This document shows, in pieces, positions 1 through 5,700 of a stretch of DNA of 6,803 nucleotides. A program made the position numbers and the translations under genes. The stretch is taken from NCBI GenBank assembly GCA_030682595.1, contig JAUXNZ010000219.1, positions 1 to 6,803 of the forward strand. Direction: 5' to 3'. Each line of letters begins with the position of its first letter. Positions within the stretch are counted from its first letter, which is position 1. The notes below the pieces were generated by a model, which searched no databases, was not told the DNA's origin, and worked only from the letters and a program-made list of their open reading frames with translations. Source of the DNA: Rhodocyclaceae bacterium (GTDB lineage: Bacteria > Pseudomonadota > Gammaproteobacteria > Burkholderiales > Rhodocyclaceae).

Positions 1-665
1 TCGGCGCCCAGACGATCCATTGCCATGTGGCAGAGTTCTTCGTGCGCGCGGTGCATCGGGTTCCGGGTTTGGAAAGCGACCACCTTGTTCCAGCCGCGCT
101 CGGCGATTTCGTTGCGGATCTCGACCGCGGTGCGGAAGGTATCCGGGAATTCGCTCTGGAAATAGCTGAAGCTCAATACCTTGATCGGGCCGGAAACGGC
201 GTAGCGACCAGCGGAGTTGAATGCCGCCACGCCGGGATGTGCCGGATCTGTCGTGCGATAGACCTTCTCGGTCATGAGGCGCATCTGGTCCTCGCTGACT
301 TCCTCGATCGCTTGTACGTCCATGACGGCCAGAACCGGGTTCCCCTCGACATTGGGGTCGCGGAGCGCAATCCGCTTGTGGCCTTTGATGGCGCTGATGT
401 CTTTGGTGAGATTCAAGACCGGCACCGGAAAGAAGAGGCCGCTGGCGGTCTTCATGTGTTCCGCGGCACCCAGGGCATCGGCCAGATTCATATAGCCGGT
501 CAGGGGGTTGAAGTAACCCGACCCCATCATCACCGCGTTGGCGGCGGCGGCCGAGGAGAGCATCATCGAAGGCAGCGACGCAGCTTCATGTGTCAGCGCC
601 CGATGCTGAACGTCGTCATACACGAACAGCGGGTTGAGTTGATCGGAACCGTGTGGCTTTATCAC
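1..665 (-). CDS. sat: Dissimilatory ATP sulfurylase (sulfate adenylyltransferase), N-terminal part, cut by window edge
   Basis: Sat interconverts ATP plus sulfate with APS plus pyrophosphate in the cytoplasm. In sulfur oxidisers it runs towards sulfate and ATP. The reverse strand reads 221 complete codons from a GTG start, beginning IKPHGSDQLNPLFVYDD, as in Sat of phototrophic and chemotrophic sulfur bacteria recalled from memory. The nucleotide-binding signature QTRNPMHRAHEEL lies at residues 199-211, carrying the QxRN and HxxH motifs that contact ATP and sulfate. The family is about 400 residues long, so roughly the C-terminal half is missing. The GTG at 665-663 was chosen because a GGAG ribosome binding site lies about 8 bases upstream and no in-frame ATG precedes it. 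The gene is divergent from aprBA and shares a 385-base control region with it. Nothing suggests decay. The identification is firm; the dissimilatory role rests on the aprBA neighbour and the sequence type. Confidence 0.96.
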   Translation of the reverse strand, partial: MIKPHGSDQLNPLFVYDDVQHRALTHEAASLPSMMLSSAAAANAVMMGSGYFNPLTGYMNLADALGAAEHMKTASGLFFPVPVLNLTKDISAIKGHKRIALRDPNVEGNPVLAVMDVQAIEEVSEDQMRLMTEKVYRTTDPAHPGVAAFNSAGRYAVSGPIKVLSFSYFQSEFPDTFRTAVEIRNEIAERGWNKVVAFQTRNPMHRAHEELCHMAMDRLGA

Positions 666-731
666 TGTTGATTCTCCTGTTAATGATTGGTTTTAGAGCC
701 CGCAAAATACAATAAGCCCAATGGCGCTTCT

Positions 732-759
732 ATCAAATATACTTTTCGAACCTTGTCAA
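732..759 (-). promoter_or_regulatory. Candidate sigma-70 promoter for sat
   Basis: On the minus strand a perfect -35 hexamer TTGACA (759-754) is followed, after 16 bases, by TTTGAT (737-732), which matches four of six bases of the -10 consensus. Transcription would begin near base 725, giving a leader of about 60 bases before the sat GTG. The surrounding stretch is clearly AT-richer than the genes. The -10 is weak, so this remains a candidate. Confidence 0.4.
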
Positions 760-808
760 TGACTAATTGTTGATGTCGAGGACAAAGTAGTGCGGAAAAG
801 CGGGCTGT

Positions 809-822
809 TTGATGTAGGTCAA
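809..822. promoter_or_regulatory. FNR/ANR/DNR-type (CRP-FNR family) operator
   Basis: TTGATGTAGGTCAA matches the FNR-family consensus TTGAT-N4-ATCAA at nine of the ten fixed positions, with both half-sites in place. The centre is 815.5. Taking the proposed sat start near 725, it lies at about -91 for sat. No clear -10 was found at the class II distance on the aprB side, but weak hexamers GATTAT (873-878) or TATTTA (886-891) would put the box near -70 or -82, typical of class I activation. Such boxes serve anaerobic or nitrogen-oxide control in proteobacteria. Which of the two operons it serves is not shown. Confidence 0.55.
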
Positions 823-913
823 TCATTCTCGAAAAAACAATTGGCGTGGCTTATTCGTCAATCAAAAATCGGGATTATCCTGCCGTATTTAAGGTGGTAG
901 CCTCCACGCGTTT

Positions 914-1038
914 CATGAGGAATTTGAAGCCTCCATGCCCCGCCGGAAGCGGATTCGCGATACGCCCCGGCCAAGGTAGGGCATGGAAGTCAAATGGACC
1001 GCTGATACTTACTTAGACAGCGGATTGTTAGCTAGCAA
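914..1038 (+). promoter_or_regulatory. Structured leader of aprBA with competing hairpins
   Basis: Hairpin A pairs CATGAGG (914-920) with 930-937, seven pairs with one bulge. Hairpin B is a perfect nine-pair stem, 932-940 with 979-987 (core CCATGCCC / GGGCATGG). A and B share bases 932-937, so they exclude each other. Inside the loop of B sit GCCGG (942-946) with CCGGC (967-971) and a small GCG-GATT-CGC hairpin (949-958). Hairpin C pairs CCGCTG (999-1004) with CAGCGG (1018-1023). A near-perfect palindrome TTGTTAGCTAGCAA (1025-1038) follows and overlaps the start of the AAGGAG ribosome binding site. No U-tract follows any stem, so simple termination is unlikely; control of translation or RNA stability is possible. 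The class is unrecognised and function is inferred only. Confidence 0.4.
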
Positions 1039-1042
1039 GGAG
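1037..1042 (+). promoter_or_regulatory. Ribosome binding site of aprB
   Basis: AAGGAG lies eight bases before the aprB ATG at 1051 and fixes that start. Its first two bases are the end of the palindrome at 1025-1038, so folding of the leader could affect its access. Confidence 0.75.
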
Positions 1043-1050
1043 AAGAGGTA

Positions 1051-1524
1051 ATGCCAACATTTGTTCGTACCGAGAAATGCGATGGCTGCAAGGGTGGTGA
1101 CAAGACCGCCTGCATGTACATCTGCCCGCACGACCTGATGAAACTCGACAAGGATGGTTCAGAAACCGGTCATGCGATGAAGGCCTTCAACCAGGAACCG
1201 GAGCAGTGCTGGGAGTGCTATTCCTGCGTCAAGATCTGCCCGCAGGGCGCCATCGAATGCCGTCACTATGCCGACGTCGTTCCGCTGGGTGGTTCCGTGC
1301 AACCGATGCGTAGCGCCGACTCCATCATGTGGATGATCAAGTTCCGCAATGGCGTGGTCAAGCGCTTCAAGTTCCCTATCCGGACGACGGCCGAGGGCTC
1401 CATCGAGCCCTTCACCGGCAAGCCGATGCCGAAACTGGCCGACATCGCCACAACAGGGACATTTACCCTGGGCACGATGGGTGGCTATCGTTCGGGCAAG
1501 CCGGAAGAACTGATCCGTAAGTAA
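1051..1524 (+). CDS. aprB: Adenylylsulfate (APS) reductase, beta subunit
   Basis: AprB is the electron-transfer subunit of the cytoplasmic dissimilatory APS reductase. It passes electrons between a membrane-linked partner and the FAD of AprA through two [4Fe-4S] clusters. The 157-residue product carries one cysteine set C10-x2-C13-x7-C21-x3-C25-Pro and a second, ferredoxin-like set C53-x2-C56-x2-C59-x3-C63-Pro. The second half (FRNGVVKRFKFPIRTT) matches the AprB tail that wraps around AprA. Length is close to known AprB, about 150-165 residues. The ATG start is supported by AAGGAG eight bases upstream. It is followed 20 bases later by aprA in the same operon. No aprM gene lies directly upstream, unlike one of the known arrangements in sulfur oxidisers. 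Confidence is very high. Confidence 0.98.
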   Translation: MPTFVRTEKCDGCKGGDKTACMYICPHDLMKLDKDGSETGHAMKAFNQEPEQCWECYSCVKICPQGAIECRHYADVVPLGGSVQPMRSADSIMWMIKFRNGVVKRFKFPIRTTAEGSIEPFTGKPMPKLADIATTGTFTLGTMGGYRSGKPEELIRK

Positions 1525-1544
1525 TCTTTTAGAGGAACTGAAAA

Positions 1545-3557
1545 ATGGCTGGAACATTTGAAAAACCGGAAGTTGTCCAGGAAGAGCTGGACATTCTGAT
1601 GATCGGCGGCGGCATGGCCTGCTGCGGTACGGCATACGAAGTGATGCGCTGGGCCGAGGCCGTCAAGGCCGAAACGGGCAAGGACCTCAAGATCAAGCTG
1701 GTTGACAAGGCCGCGATGGACCGTTCGGGCGCCGTTGCCCAGGGCCTGTCCGCGATCAACACCTACATCGGCGACAAGCAGGATCCCGCCGACTACACCC
1801 GCATGATCTCCAACGACCTGATGGGTATCACGCGTGACGACCTGGCCTACGATGTGGGCCGCAACGTCGATGACTCCGTGCACCTGTTCGAAGAGTGGGG
1901 CCTGCCGATCTGGAAGCTTGACGCCGCTGGTGTTCGTCACGACGGCGCCGATGCCATCAAGGAAGGCATCCCATCGCTGAAAGACGGCGGTCAGCCGGTC
2001 CGTTCGGGCAAGTGGCAGATCATGATCAACGGCGAATCCTACAAGTGGATCGTTGCCGAAGCCGCCAAAAAGGCGCTCGGCCTCGAGCGCATCCAGGAGC
2101 GCGTGTTCATCGTTCACCTGATCAACGACAAGAACGATCCCTCCCGCATTGCCGGTGCTGCCGGTTTCTCGGTGCGCGAGAACAAGATCTACATCTACAA
2201 GGCCAAGGCTGTCATGCTGGCTGCCGGCGGTTGCGTCAACCTGTTCCGTCCCCGTTCCGTCGGTGAAGGTCAGGGCCGTGCCTGGTATCCGGTGTGGAAT
2301 GCCGGTTCGACCTACGCGATGGCTGCCGAAGCCGGTGCCGAGCTGACCATGATGGAAAACCGCTTCGTGCCCGCCCGCTTCAAGGACGGTTACGGCCCGG
2401 TTGGCGCCTGGTTCCTGCTGTTCAAGGCGCGTGCCGCCAACGGTTATGGCGAAGACTACATGACCAAGAACAAGGAACTGCTGAACGACTATCCTCCCTA
2501 CGGCAAGGCGAACGTTCCCGCTGCATGTCTGCGGAACCACCTGATGCTGAAGGAAATGAAGGAAGGCCGCGGCCCGATCATGATGGATACGGTCACCGCC
2601 CTTGCCAAGCTGCGCGAGACCCTGACGCCGAAAGAAGTCAAGCACCTCGAAGCCGAAGCCTGGGAAGACTTCCTCGACATGTCCGTCGGCCAGTGCGGTA
2701 TGTGGGTTGGCGAGAACATCGAGCCCGAGAAGAATAACTCCGAGTTGATGCCGACCGAGCCCTACCTGCTCGGTTCGCACTCCGGTTGTTGCGGTATCTG
2801 GGCGTCCGGCCCGACCGATCTCGGCGCGCCGACCACCGAAGAGTACGACGTTCCGGGACACCTGCCGAAAGGCTGGAGCTGGGGCTATCGCTCCATGACC
2901 ACCGTCAGTGGTTTGTTCACCGCCGGTGACGGCGTGGGCGCTTCTGGCCACAAGTTCTCTTCCGGTTCGCATGCCGAAGGCCGTCTGGCTGGCAAGGCGA
3001 TGGTCAAGTACTGTCTCGACAATGCCGACTTCAAGCCCGAGCTTGACGAAACTGCCGAGCAGATCGCCGATGCAATCTGGAAGCCGGTGCGTACCTTCCT
3101 CGAGTTCAAGGACTACTCAACCGCCATCGACGTCAACCCCAACTACATCACGCCCAAGATGCTGCAGTTCCGTCTGCAGAAGATCATGGACGAGTATGTT
3201 GCCGGTGTTTCGACGTATTACAACACCAACGACAAGTTGCTGGCCATGGCCGAAGAGAAGCTCGAGTACCTGAAGGAAGACGCGCAGAAGATGCGTGCCA
3301 AGGACCTGCATGAACTGCTGCGCGCCTGGGAAAACTACCATCGCATCCTGACCGCCGAAGCGCACATGCAGCACATCATGTTCCGCCAGGAAAGCCGTTA
3401 CCCCGGCTTCTACTATCGCACCGATAAGAACTTTATCGACGAAGAGAACTGGCATTGCTTCGTGAACTCGATCTACGACAAGAAGACCCACAAGTGGACC
3501 TGCTTCAAGCGCAAGCACGTCGACCTGGTCGACAAGACCAAGTTGTTCGCGCACTAA
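1545..3557 (+). CDS. aprA: Adenylylsulfate (APS) reductase, alpha subunit (FAD)
   Basis: AprA is the catalytic FAD subunit that interconverts APS and sulfite plus AMP through an FAD-sulfite adduct. The 670-residue protein begins with a Rossmann FAD fold (GGGMACCG at 21-28) and an acidic residue, D54, at the end of the second strand (VDKAAMDRSG, 53-62). Further conserved blocks are GLSAIN (67-72), ENRFVPARFKDGYGPVGAW from 271, HSGCCGIW from H412 (probably the active-site histidine region) and GHKFSSGSHAEGR (468-480) near the FAD. The C-terminal helical domain ends in ENYHR, ESRYPGFYYR and a lysine-rich tail. From memory it resembles AprA of sulfate reducers such as Desulfovibrio (about 660 residues) more than the shorter type of about 627 residues; no alignment was run. 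AGAGGA lies eight bases before the ATG. A strong terminator follows 29 bases after the stop. Confidence 0.98.
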   Translation: MAGTFEKPEVVQEELDILMIGGGMACCGTAYEVMRWAEAVKAETGKDLKIKLVDKAAMDRSGAVAQGLSAINTYIGDKQDPADYTRMISNDLMGITRDDLAYDVGRNVDDSVHLFEEWGLPIWKLDAAGVRHDGADAIKEGIPSLKDGGQPVRSGKWQIMINGESYKWIVAEAAKKALGLERIQERVFIVHLINDKNDPSRIAGAAGFSVRENKIYIYKAKAVMLAAGGCVNLFRPRSVGEGQGRAWYPVWNAGSTYAMAAEAGAELTMMENRFVPARFKDGYGPVGAWFLLFKARAANGYGEDYMTKNKELLNDYPPYGKANVPAACLRNHLMLKEMKEGRGPIMMDTVTALAKLRETLTPKEVKHLEAEAWEDFLDMSVGQCGMWVGENIEPEKNNSELMPTEPYLLGSHSGCCGIWASGPTDLGAPTTEEYDVPGHLPKGWSWGYRSMTTVSGLFTAGDGVGASGHKFSSGSHAEGRLAGKAMVKYCLDNADFKPELDETAEQIADAIWKPVRTFLEFKDYSTAIDVNPNYITPKMLQFRLQKIMDEYVAGVSTYYNTNDKLLAMAEEKLEYLKEDAQKMRAKDLHELLRAWENYHRILTAEAHMQHIMFRQESRYPGFYYRTDKNFIDEENWHCFVNSIYDKKTHKWTCFKRKHVDLVDKTKLFAH

Positions 3558-3586
3558 GCAAAGTATCATAGGTAACATGTAGCATT

Positions 3587-3620
3587 CAGGCCGGTAGCCT
3601 TTGGGCTGCCGGCCTGTTTT
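3587..3620 (+). terminator. Rho-independent terminator after aprBA
   Basis: CAGGCCGGTAGCC (3587-3599) pairs with GGCTGCCGGCCTG (3604-3616): 13 pairs including one G-U, with a TTTG loop, followed by TTTT (3617-3620). It closes the aprBA unit. The short T-run may allow some read-through into the next gene, which is 40 bases away and has no obvious promoter of its own. Confidence 0.9.
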
Positions 3621-3660
3621 CATTGGAAGATTGCAAACCATAGTCGCTGAAAGGTTTTAT

Positions 3661-4611
3661 ATGTCAAAGCCCGATGTTCCTTTCCCCCAGAGTCCCGTCG
3701 TCCCGAATTTGATCGAGGCCGATCACGTCATTCAGTTTTCCTGCCACAAGGGAATCGGCTGCTGGAACGCGTGTTGCGCCAACATCGACATATCGCTGAC
3801 GCCCTACGACATCCTCCGTTTGAAGAAACGCCTGGGAATGACTTCCACGAAGTTTCTCCAGGATTACACCGTCCCCCATGAAATGGAAAAAGAGGGCATC
3901 GCCGGCGTGAAATTCCGCTCGGTCGAAGGGGGCACGGCTTGTCGTTTCATGACGCCGGAAGGTTGTGCCGTCTATGAAGACCGCCCCACGGCATGTCGTT
4001 ACTATCCGGTGGCGCTGTTGTCGATGCGCAACCAGGACGAATTCGTCGATCGCAATGCTTACGCCATGGTCAAGGAAGATCATTGCAAGGGGCACGAGGT
4101 CGACCGCCGTCTCACCATCGCCGACTATCGCAAGGAACAGGGCGTCGAGGAATACGACGAACTGGCACGCGGCTGGCGTCAGTTGATCCTGAAGAAGAAG
4201 TCCGCCGGACCCGCGATCGGCGCACCTTCGATCAAGAGCCGTCAACTGTTCTTCATGGCCTGCTATGACATCGATACCTTCCGTGCGCTGGTTCAGAGCG
4301 AGGCATTTAGCGAACTGTTTTTGCTGTCCGACGAGGAGTGGTCACGCATCCTCGGTGACGATGTCGAGCTGATGCAATTCGGCTTCCGTTACCTCAAGCA
4401 GGTGCTGTTCGGCGAGAACACCATTCCCCTTAACGAGGAAACCGCCAAGGTACGTCTTGAAAAGTGGCGTAACCGCGCGGCCGAAGTCGAGCGCGAGGCG
4501 GCAGAAAAGCGCGCCAAGTACGAGGCGGATATGCTGGCCGAGGGCATCGACGAAGAGGCTTCCGGACTCGCTTACTGTGCTGACGACAGCGGCAGTTGCG
4601 GCAAGGATTGA
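3661..4611 (+). CDS. YkgJ-family cysteine-cluster protein (putative Fe-S or zinc binding)
   Basis: This 316-residue cytoplasmic protein has the CxxxCC-type cluster of the YkgJ family: C28-x5-C34-x3-C38-C39 (FSCHKGIGCWNACCANIDI), then C94, C102, C112 in ACRFMTPEGCAVYEDRPTAC, and C142 in EDHCKG. The spacing suggests one metal site, iron-sulfur or zinc. Biochemical roles in this family are mostly unknown. A further C201 lies in the middle of the chain. The tail from about 265 is a highly charged, probably helical segment ending in C306-x6-C313, seven and more residues beyond the helix. ATG 3661 is preferred because AAAGG lies six bases upstream; the longer reading from TTG 3601 would start inside the terminator. 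There is no signal peptide or membrane segment. The gene ends 33 bases before the CbbQ-like ATPase, so they probably share a transcript. Function may be in metal-centre assembly or protection; this is an inference from context. Confidence 0.88.
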   Translation: MSKPDVPFPQSPVVPNLIEADHVIQFSCHKGIGCWNACCANIDISLTPYDILRLKKRLGMTSTKFLQDYTVPHEMEKEGIAGVKFRSVEGGTACRFMTPEGCAVYEDRPTACRYYPVALLSMRNQDEFVDRNAYAMVKEDHCKGHEVDRRLTIADYRKEQGVEEYDELARGWRQLILKKKSAGPAIGAPSIKSRQLFFMACYDIDTFRALVQSEAFSELFLLSDEEWSRILGDDVELMQFGFRYLKQVLFGENTIPLNEETAKVRLEKWRNRAAEVEREAAEKRAKYEADMLAEGIDEEASGLAYCADDSGSCGKD

Positions 4612-4644
4612 GCCTGAAAGCCTTGGTGATCTGATTTATCAGGA

Positions 4645-5460
4645 ATGAAACCACTCGAACAGATCACGCCGCAACTCGCGGCGTTGGGCGAGGAGCCTTA
4701 CTACCAGCCGGTCGGCGATGAGGTGGCGCTGTTCGATGCAGCGGCCACCAAGCGCTTGCCGGTGCTGCTGAAAGGCCCGACCGGCTGCGGCAAGACACGT
4801 TTTGTCGAGTATATGGCGTGGAAATTGAAGCGCCCGCTGGTCACCGTCGCCTGCCATGATGATTTGACGACCGCCGATCTCGTCGGCCGCTACCTGATCG
4901 TCGGCGACGATACCGTCTGGCTGGACGGGCCATTGACCGCCGCCGTGCGCGCCGGGGCCATCTGCTATCTCGACGAGATCGTCGAAGCGCGCAAGGACAC
5001 CACCGTGGTGATCCATCCGCTCGCCGACACCCGCCGTGCGCTGGCGGTGGACAAGCGCGGCGAACTGGTGGCCGCACCGCCGGAATTCATGCTGGTGATT
5101 TCCTACAACCCCGGTTACCAGAGTGTGCTCAAGGAAATCAAGCCGAGTACCCGCCAGCGTTTTGTCGCACTGGAATTCGACTACCCGGGCGCCGATGTCG
5201 AGGCGCGTATCGTCGCCACCGAAGGCGGCATCGCGCCTGATCTGGCCAGGAAACTGGTCAAACTCGGCGAGCTGACGCGCAATCTCAAGGGCGCCGGACT
5301 CGACGAGGGTGCCAGCACGCGCCTGCTGATCCATGCGGCCCAGTTGATTGATGCCGGCATGACGCCGGCGGCGGCCAGCACCGCCGCCGTGGCGCGGGCG
5401 CTCACCGATGACCCGGACATGACGCAGACGCTCGATGACCTGGTGCGGGCGGTGTTTTAG
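4645..5460 (+). CDS. CbbQ/NirQ/NorQ/GpvN-family MoxR-type AAA+ ATPase
   Basis: This 271-residue AAA+ ATPase belongs to the CbbQ/NorQ group of MoxR proteins. These act as hexameric motors that, with a VWA partner (CbbO or NorD), activate Rubisco or help cofactor insertion in nitric oxide reductase. Visible motifs are Walker A GPTGCGKT (44-51), pore-loop region TTADLVGRY (75-83), Walker B AICYLDE (105-111), sensor-1 N155 in SYNPGYQ, an arginine-finger region KPSTRQRF (166-173) and sensor-2 GASTRLL with R226. Length is usual for the family. The ATG is the only start after an in-frame stop at 4627; its ribosome binding site AGGA is almost touching the ATG, so translation may depend on coupling to the upstream gene. 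The partner gene begins 240 bases later, after a repeat. The target is unclear: no rubisco or nor gene is in view, and aprBA is the nearest enzyme. Confidence 0.93.
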   Translation: MKPLEQITPQLAALGEEPYYQPVGDEVALFDAAATKRLPVLLKGPTGCGKTRFVEYMAWKLKRPLVTVACHDDLTTADLVGRYLIVGDDTVWLDGPLTAAVRAGAICYLDEIVEARKDTTVVIHPLADTRRALAVDKRGELVAAPPEFMLVISYNPGYQSVLKEIKPSTRQRFVALEFDYPGADVEARIVATEGGIAPDLARKLVKLGELTRNLKGAGLDEGASTRLLIHAAQLIDAGMTPAAASTAAVARALTDDPDMTQTLDDLVRAVF

Positions 5461-5466
5461 CCATGG

Positions 5467-5698
5467 GAACACCCGCCCCCCTTTGCCCCCCTCGCGGGGG
5501 GTTCCGGTTTATTCGCTGCGCTCGATTGTTACGGGGCGCTTCGTGTTGATTCATGTGCGGGTTGCGCCTGGCGGCGCGAGCTGCTTTTCCTTGGGACGGC
5601 CCGGCGGAAAAGCTGCTGTTTTTCACGTTAACTTGGAGCCTCGCCAGCGGCGAACTCCTGTCACCTCCCCGCGCGGGGAGGACGGGAGGGGCGGGTTC
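5467..5698. repeat. MITE/REP-like foldable element with imperfect terminal inverted repeats
   Basis: The left end begins GAACACCCGCCCCCC and the right end, read in reverse complement, GAACCCGCCCCTCCC. The similarity continues for about 60 bases on each side with small gaps, through a C-rich/G-rich hairpin in each arm. These are CCCCCC-TCGC-GGGGGG (5486-5501) on the left and the perfect 18-base palindrome CCTCCCCGCGCGGGGAGG (5664-5681) on the right. A third hairpin, GCTTTTCC (5583-5590) with GGAAAAGC (5606-5613), sits near the middle. The stretch has no convincing gene and its composition is unlike both flanking genes. It looks like a small palindromic mobile repeat inserted between the ATPase gene and its partner. 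No clear target duplication was found. Copy number in the genome is unknown. Confidence 0.6.
5685..5689 (+). promoter_or_regulatory. Probable ribosome binding site of the CbbO/NorD-like gene, inside the repeat
   Basis: GGAGG lies eleven bases before the proposed GTG start at 5701. It belongs to the right inverted end of the palindromic repeat, so the repeat seems to provide the translation signal. No better site is visible between the in-frame stop at 5629 and the start. Confidence 0.45.
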
Positions 5699-5700
5699 TA

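Larger units (their letters stand above)
666..1050. promoter_or_regulatory. Divergent sat / aprBA control region
   Basis: This 385-base gap between two divergent operons contains no convincing protein gene. From about 690 to 890 it is AT-rich and carries the candidate sat promoter and the FNR-type box. The octamer GTCAATCA occurs twice (818-825 and 857-864), and a variant GTCAATGA lies at 755-762, so related half-sites recur in it. From about 890 it becomes GC-rich and full of inverted repeats, as described for the aprB leader. The aprB promoter itself could not be fixed with confidence. Confidence 0.7.

Noticed and set aside
27..671. A 214-codon plus-strand frame over the left edge.
   Set aside because: The opposite strand encodes Sat with its QTRNPMHRAH motif. 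The plus-strand frame has no domain and no ribosome binding site.
915..1016. A 33-codon frame in the aprB leader starting ATG AGG AAT TTG, a possible leader peptide.
   Set aside because: No Shine-Dalgarno precedes the ATG and there is no run of regulatory codons such as Cys or Met. The bases are better explained by the inverted repeats.
1485..2972. A 495-codon open frame on the minus strand opposite aprA.
   Set aside because: It is the mirror of the strongly biased aprA codon pattern. It has no recognisable domain and low-complexity His/Val/Gly-rich content. AprA on the plus strand is unmistakable.
3601..3660. A longer YkgJ-type protein starting at TTG 3601.
   Set aside because: That start lies in the loop of the aprBA terminator, without a ribosome binding site. 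ATG 3661 has AAAGG six bases upstream.
3621..3660. A promoter for the YkgJ-type gene (TTGCAA at 3631-3636 with TTTTAT at 3655-3660).
   Set aside because: Transcription would start inside the coding sequence and leave no leader or ribosome binding site. The hexamers are also weak. Read-through from aprBA is more likely.
4639..5472. A 277-codon minus-strand frame opposite the ATPase gene.
   Set aside because: It is antisense to a complete AAA+ gene with all motifs, and is a shadow of GC-rich codon use.
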